A stretch of DNA of 64,000 nt from Papaver somniferum (Eukaryota > Streptophyta > Magnoliopsida > Ranunculales > Papaveraceae), in NCBI RefSeq assembly GCF_003573695.1, contig NC_039368.1, positions 8,641,860 to 8,705,859 of the forward strand, in the 5' to 3' direction. The notes below the pieces were generated by a model, which saw only the letters and a program-made list of their open reading frames with translations, was not told the origin of the DNA and made no database searches. Positions 59,308-64,000 of the stretch are shown one piece after another (position 1 is the stretch's first letter; every line of letters starts with the position of its first letter). The position numbers were made by a program, and so were the translations under genes.

Positions 59308-60738
59308 AATACCCCCAAACCTGAATTTTACTTGTCCTCAAGTAAAACAAAACTAAGGAAATCCTACCTATACCACTGTCGCTGGTCTCTCGAATGCATT
59401 TAGCATATGCACTAAGCCTTTTAAACCACTAAGTGTCCCTAGTGGACGAGTGAAGTCTCGTGAAGGTTTGCTTAGAACGTACCTACAAAGTTCTAGGGCA
59501 AAATATAAGCTCAGATTCCATCAAATGTGACATGTGCAAGTCAGTTTAAGCTCACAGCAAAATGGAGATGTCAATTTAGCTATCAAAGGCACAATCCTAG
59601 CACTGATAACAAATAAAGACATGTGATAAGAGTGTAAAGTGTATCTACACATGTTTCTAGAATGACCTGAAGTTATGACTACTAACCACCAAGAGATAGT
59701 TTTTAGGCTAAGAACCGAATTCTAAGCCAAGCTAGCTGTCCGGCTTTACGAGAATTGTGAATGTTCACCCAATGAGTTGGTGATATTTCAGTTTACCCGC
59801 GTTATACATCGATGGCTGCACCCTCCTTGCTTATTACAAGACTATTTACAAAAAAGATGACTCTTTACATGACTCTTATTTACATTGATTACTCTCTTTT
59901 ATTTTTGGAACAAGAGAGAACTATTGTCTTTAACATGACAAAACATGGAATAAATAAATACTTGATTTTTTTTTTTTTTGAATTTTTTTTTTGTTTTTTT
60001 TTGAAGAAATAACTTTGATCTTTACAACATAATGACACTTTTGATACATGAACAAAAAGAAAAACATAATTACATGACTCTTAGCAAGAGGTGGCCCTTA
60101 TCGAATGCATCCGGTCAAATTCTATGGTTGCTTTTCTTAACGTATCCTCCAACTTCTATCCCAGCCAACCAAAGAACAAGCTAGTCAAGTCTCATTCAGT
60201 ATTCTAAAGTGATTGGCAATCTAACTTCCTATCAAACACCTTGAAGATCGAGGCTATACATGTATTGGTAGATCGTGCGCGTGCAAGTTTCTTATCACTA
60301 TGTGAATTGTGCTAGAATCAGGGTGCCTAAATATCTAGACTAAGACTCCTAAAAATTACATATATGCACAAGAGTCAACATTTCAAGGTAAATGAGCTCC
60401 ATTTTTATGATTTTTTTTTTTTTTTTTCGGAATTTTTAATTTTTTCAAAAAGAGGGAGTTCTGTTTTCAATTATAACATATTATCAAAGTATCTACTTTT
60501 CACCCCCAAACCTAAACTAAACATTGTCCTCAATGTTTCAAAATATGAACAAAATTATAATACAACATATGAAGAGGATCATGTTGAGTAGAGAAAAAGG
60601 AAAGAGAATACCCGATTTCGGCGAAAGCAAGATTAGACTCCGTTATTCAAGGAAAAAAATCCAACATATTTCAGCCGAGATCATATTGGATTAGCAAAAT
60701 ATATACAAAAGGAACAAAAGGGTTTTAAGAAATTTTAT
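59308..60738. other. Internal region of the gypsy-type element, non-coding
   Basis: Contains three copies of a CCCCCAAACCT polypyrimidine word (near 59312, 60503 and 60889) and poly-T tracts at 59966 and 60411. No domain is present; pol is missing. Confidence 0.5.
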
Positions 60739-61266
60739 CTACTGGATTATATACAAAAATTCACCATACACTAACAATCTAAAGAGTTGAGGATCAACCC
60801 AAAAGACAAAGTGTAGAGGTTTCAACAGCTTCACACAATAATAATATGATAGGCATGCAAGTGAAGCTGTGAAACAAAATGAGCTACCCCCAAACCTGGA
60901 TTTTTCAACGGATAAAATTTTGGAAACAAAATCTCGCAGTTTTGGGGGTTCATCATGCACAAGGTCTAGCTCGAAATGAACTTTGCTAGGGACGGGTAAA
61001 CATGCTAATTCCAACTGTGGCTCCTCAAAGATATTATACTTAGATGCAAAATAGTCCAAAAGGACTTGGGAAGCATACAGTTCCAATCCTAGATTAGGAA
61101 TTTTCAGAAAAATCGGTTTGACAATATGGGTACAAACCAAATCTAGGTTGGGTGGAAGGCCATCAGATTGTGACTTATGTAGGAAGATAGGCACATCATT
61201 ACTAATCACATCAACATCTCCTAAGTCTTCTACACGTGTCACAACATGCTCACAATCATCAAACAA
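60739..61266 (-). CDS. Retroelement internal ORF, C-terminal part (degenerate)
   Basis: A 175-codon minus-strand frame with no ATG, opening after a TAA near 61313. It includes LPPNLDLVCTHIVKP and ends FWVDPQLFRLLVYGEFLY. That ending recurs in non-autonomous plant gypsy-type elements as far as I recall. It probably belongs to the same protein as 61375-62445, separated by frameshifts near 61320-61375. No enzyme motif. Confidence 0.5.
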   Translation of the reverse strand: MFDDCEHVVTRVEDLGDVDVISNDVPIFLHKSQSDGLPPNLDLVCTHIVKPIFLKIPNLGLELYASQVLLDYFASKYNIFEEPQLELACLPVPSKVHFELDLVHDEPPKLRDFVSKILSVEKSRFGGSSFCFTASLACLSYYYCVKLLKPLHFVFWVDPQLFRLLVYGEFLYIIQ

Positions 61267-61374
61267 ATTGGCAAGATCACAATCAGAGTCATCAACATCA
61301 TCAAAAATTTATTCTCATGCATCGGCAAATCAGGAGAAATATCACAATGTGACCTAGGTAGAGAATCAGACACA

Positions 61375-62445
61375 TCAAATATTTTCATGCATAATAACAT
61401 TAGTGTCTACAGAAGATTCAACTATTCCTATGTCATGCTCATCTTCACAGAATAATTGTACGAATCCCATGTCAATATCAAAATCATATGAATTACAATG
61501 AGTATTAGAAAAAACAACATTCATGAAGGTCGAGGGCGAGAAGCCATATGTTATTGAACCAACAGGTTCCACAATATTTTCATGTTCTTCTAACATATCA
61601 TCATAATCATCATCATGGTAGCATGCATATTGGTCCTCATTAACAGTGGTGGTGTCATTAGTCGATTCATGTTCCTCTAAATTAGGTTCATATTCAACAT
61701 CATTTACATGAATGGGACTAGACACTTCATTAGGGACAACATACATTTCCTCATGAATTTCCTCCTTTTGTAGGTGAAGCAAAATCTGATCTAAATATGC
61801 ATGAATTCGTGATGTAGATCTATCAAAGTTTTGCTTACTGAGTCTTAAAGCTTCTGTGGTGGAGTCTAAATTCATGGGAGTACAAAATTCTTCATGTTCA
61901 AATTGTGGTGAATGGTACATGCGTGCATGGTCATTAGGGTTTACAAAATATTGATCGCAACCCTCAAAGGATTGATTATGGTCCCAATGACTACCATTCT
62001 CACAATTTATGGGCATTTCATACCTTGGATTTTCTCTAGATTGCCTAAAATTATGCAAAATATGACAATTCTCAACAGGGTGGTCTAAACTACCACATGC
62101 GGGACATGCATAGATTTCAGGTTGCCTAAGAAAATTAGATGTGACAGATTCCTCATGTGATTGCATTTCTAAAGCTGCGATTCGAGCTTCTAATTGATCG
62201 ATCAGTGATGATTGTGTGAGTGAGGCACTAGCAAAATGTTCATTTTCACGTTGTGGCGAATGATGCATGTGTGAATAGTCATTAGGGTTCATGTATTGAG
62301 GCTCGGGACTTTGAAAATGTCCATAATAATTCCTATGACTATTGACATCATGGTCTATGGGAGGTTCATAACGTGAAGTATGTCCACACGCAAGTTCTCT
62401 AAGGGATTTGTTGTATTCCCCAACTGTAGACCAAGATCTAGACAT
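61375..62445 (-). CDS. Gag-like ORF of the non-autonomous gypsy-type element
   Basis: A 356-aa frame from ATG (MSRSWSTVGEY). The frame upstream begins only with TTG. It contains a zinc-knuckle-like CPACGSLDHPVENC (CX2CX4HX4C), a short coiled-coil-like stretch SSLIDQLEARIAALEMQSHE, repeated YMNPNDYSHMHHSP/FVNPNDHARMYHSP blocks, and an acidic C-terminus. No protease, RT, RNase H or integrase follows, so the element depends on helpers (LARD-like). Confidence 0.7.
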   Translation of the reverse strand: MSRSWSTVGEYNKSLRELACGHTSRYEPPIDHDVNSHRNYYGHFQSPEPQYMNPNDYSHMHHSPQRENEHFASASLTQSSLIDQLEARIAALEMQSHEESVTSNFLRQPEIYACPACGSLDHPVENCHILHNFRQSRENPRYEMPINCENGSHWDHNQSFEGCDQYFVNPNDHARMYHSPQFEHEEFCTPMNLDSTTEALRLSKQNFDRSTSRIHAYLDQILLHLQKEEIHEEMYVVPNEVSSPIHVNDVEYEPNLEEHESTNDTTTVNEDQYACYHDDDYDDMLEEHENIVEPVGSITYGFSPSTFMNVVFSNTHCNSYDFDIDMGFVQLFCEDEHDIGIVESSVDTNVIMHENI

Positions 62446-62457
62446 GATTGGGCTCAA

Positions 62458-63230
62458 AAGCTAAGTAACTATATTACAAAGCCCAAATTTGGTTTTTAAT
62501 GGGTTTGGATTTTTGGGAAAAATTTGGTTTTGGTGGGATAAAAGAAAAAAAAAAAATTTGGTTGTTAATGTGGGAGCAAAATAAAATTTGGTTTTAAAAT
62601 TTGGGAGCAAGTAAAAATTTTGGTTTTTGAATGGGAGAGAAAATATTTATTTATTTATTTATTTTAAAAGATAATAAAATTTGGTTTTTGAATGGGAGCA
62701 AGCCCACTGTTGGTTTTGTGTTTGCTTTGGCTCAGCTGGTTTGAAAACGTTTGGTGAAACTGAGTCCAAAATCTCGGCCTAGAATTTGGGTACTCGGCCC
62801 ACTAACGAGTTAACCTAGCGTGATCGGTTACAAGCTCAGCTGGGTTTAAAAACCCAGAATACAAAATACCAGTCCAAATTTAACAAGCTCACAAAAATTA
62901 AATACAAGCCCACAAATTAAACAAACAAGCCCACAAAAATTAATTACAAACCCAACAGAAAATAAAAAGCCCAAAATTGGCTTTAATATTACAAGCCCAC
63001 AATTCGGTTTCTCTTAAATGGGTTACCTTTTAAGCACAACCCAGCTGCTCTGATATTGTTGCAAAAACCCAGTTGGGCTTTGGTTCTTTTCCTTGGTGGC
63101 GTCCCAGCAGAGGAAAAACTGGTTCAGAACAGCAGGTCCAACAGGAAATGAAGTGAAGCAGATGCAGATGCAAATGGTATGCAGTGAAATGCAAAAATAG
63201 CTAATAAAACTACTAGAGAAACAAACCCGA
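62458..63230. other. Leader between gag-like ORF and primer-binding site
   Basis: AT-rich leader of the minus-strand element. It contains repeated AAAATTTGGTTTT-type words near 62470-62690 and AAGCCCACAAA-type words near 62890-63000. No gene. Confidence 0.5.
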
Positions 63231-63249
63231 GTCCCCGGCAGCGGCGCCA
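63231..63249 (-). other. Primer-binding site complementary to tRNA-Asp
   Basis: The minus strand reads TGGCGCCGCTGCCGGGGAC a few bases after the LTR end. Its complement ends CCGGCAGCGGCGCCA, the 3' end of plant tRNA-Asp with CCA (usual form GGCAACGGCGCCA), differing at one base. Confidence 0.85.
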
Positions 63250-63255
63250 AAAACT

Positions 63256-64000
63256 TGGTGGGCCCGGAGGTGTGTGAAAATTAAGCGCAATAAAAACGGG
63301 CCTACAGTAATACCGCAAGTGCACGGTCGTCAATTGTAACTCGTGCAAGTACGGGTCGATCCACAGAGACTGGGAGTGTTTTGGAGTTTTCTAGCTATTT
63401 TGGGCTCCTAAACTGTTGTTGGTTAACTATGAAGCCTTTTGGGCTTTGGGCTTAGGGTACCTTTGGATTATAGGCTTGTTTGACAATGAAGTGAACTGAG
63501 CTTGGGATCAGTTGGTCTTGAAGTGCACTAGGCTTGGCCTTTGAAGTGCACTAGGCTTGGCCTTTGAAGTGCACTGGGCTTTGAGTGTCAATGGGCTTCT
63601 AGATTAACCCAAGACTGAATGAACTGAACTGAGTTGGGCCTTAGGTTTCTAAGCAGATACAGTGGGCTTTTGTAATGACTGGACTTGTAGCCCAGAATTG
63701 AACTGGACCTGGAGCAGCAACAGTGGTGGCTTCAGCAGCAGCAGAAGCAGTGCACAGCAGCAGCAACAGCAAGTAGTAGCAGCTGGGGGAGAACTGGCAG
63801 CAAGGCCAGGGAAGGAAAAGGGCAGAAAAGCCAAAAAGACCTAGTGCAGCTGGAGATAAACAAGGCAGCAGAGCACTAGGCCAAGGTAAAACATGGATAT
63901 TTACAATGGCAAAAGCAAACAGCAAACAACAATGATGATGGTGAAGGTGACAATGGCATATACATGGAAGCAACACAGGGAAAAAGGATGCGAATTTACA
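63256..64000 (-). mobile_element. 5' LTR of the gypsy-type element (partial)
   Basis: Near-identical to 56683-57400. Differences include an extra unit of about 30 bp (CTTGGCCTTTGAAGTGCACT) near 63535 and CTCTG versus ATCAG near 63507. It runs off the window end. Confidence 0.85.

Overview
The window is nuclear DNA of a flowering plant. It has intron-bearing genes with GT..AG splice sites, a nuclear tRNA, chloroplast-targeted and Golgi-type plant proteins, and dense nested LINE, copia, gypsy, Mutator-like, hAT and Stowaway insertions. The repeat style resembles Ranunculales/Papaveraceae DNA, but that placement is my inference and is not proven here.

The confidently intact host genes are three CslA glucomannan 4-beta-mannosyltransferase genes, two near-identical intronless FolD-like genes, and one tRNA-Glu(UUC). 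All five protein genes lie on the minus strand. Each CslA gene has the same eight coding exons: 6409-8576 (540 aa), 29542-31787 (543 aa) and 40295-43465 (549 aa). The first two form a recent segmental duplication of about 3.3 kb that includes both flanks. The FolD-like genes (16105-17211 and 34310-35416, 368 aa each) differ at three residues. They have lost the usual Tyr of the folate active site and have a remodelled NADP loop. An mTERF gene (11525-12760) and an F-box gene (27948-29028) read as pseudogenes with several frameshifts.

Layout: 0-6.2 kb holds a LINE tail and elements filled with palindromic short motifs. 6.2-9.7 kb is CslA copy A. 9.7-14.3 kb has sparse sequence and the mTERF pseudogene. 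14.35-26.0 kb is one decayed copia element split by two related insertions, each with 9-bp target duplications. The first insertion (14802-21195) contains a FolD cassette bounded by a 774-bp direct repeat, plus a hAT MITE. The second (21784-25403) contains a solo LTR with a perfect 5-bp duplication. 26-29 kb has the F-box pseudogene. 29.4-32.8 kb is CslA copy B, with the tRNA just past the duplication edge. 32.9-34.0 kb is a Mutator-like element. 34.1-36.4 kb is FolD copy 2. 36.4-38.9 kb is a LINE carrying a hAT MITE. 39.4-39.8 kb is a Stowaway MITE. 40.3-43.9 kb is CslA copy C. 44-47 kb is degenerate duplicated sequence. 47.2-51.8 kb is a TTA-duplicating element with a Pack-MULE inside it. 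51.8-53.1 kb is a hAT-like element. 53.4-56.7 kb is GC-rich tandem-repeat DNA with a TATA box. From 56.7 kb to the end is a non-autonomous gypsy-type element on the minus strand, with a 2.6-kb LTR, a gag-like reading frame and a tRNA-Asp primer-binding site.

The host genes do not form a pathway. CslA enzymes make mannan in the Golgi, and FolD-like proteins would act in plastid one-carbon metabolism if still active. The most interesting signals are the FolD cassette with its long target duplication, and the repeated pattern of unrelated elements each packed with its own private short motif.
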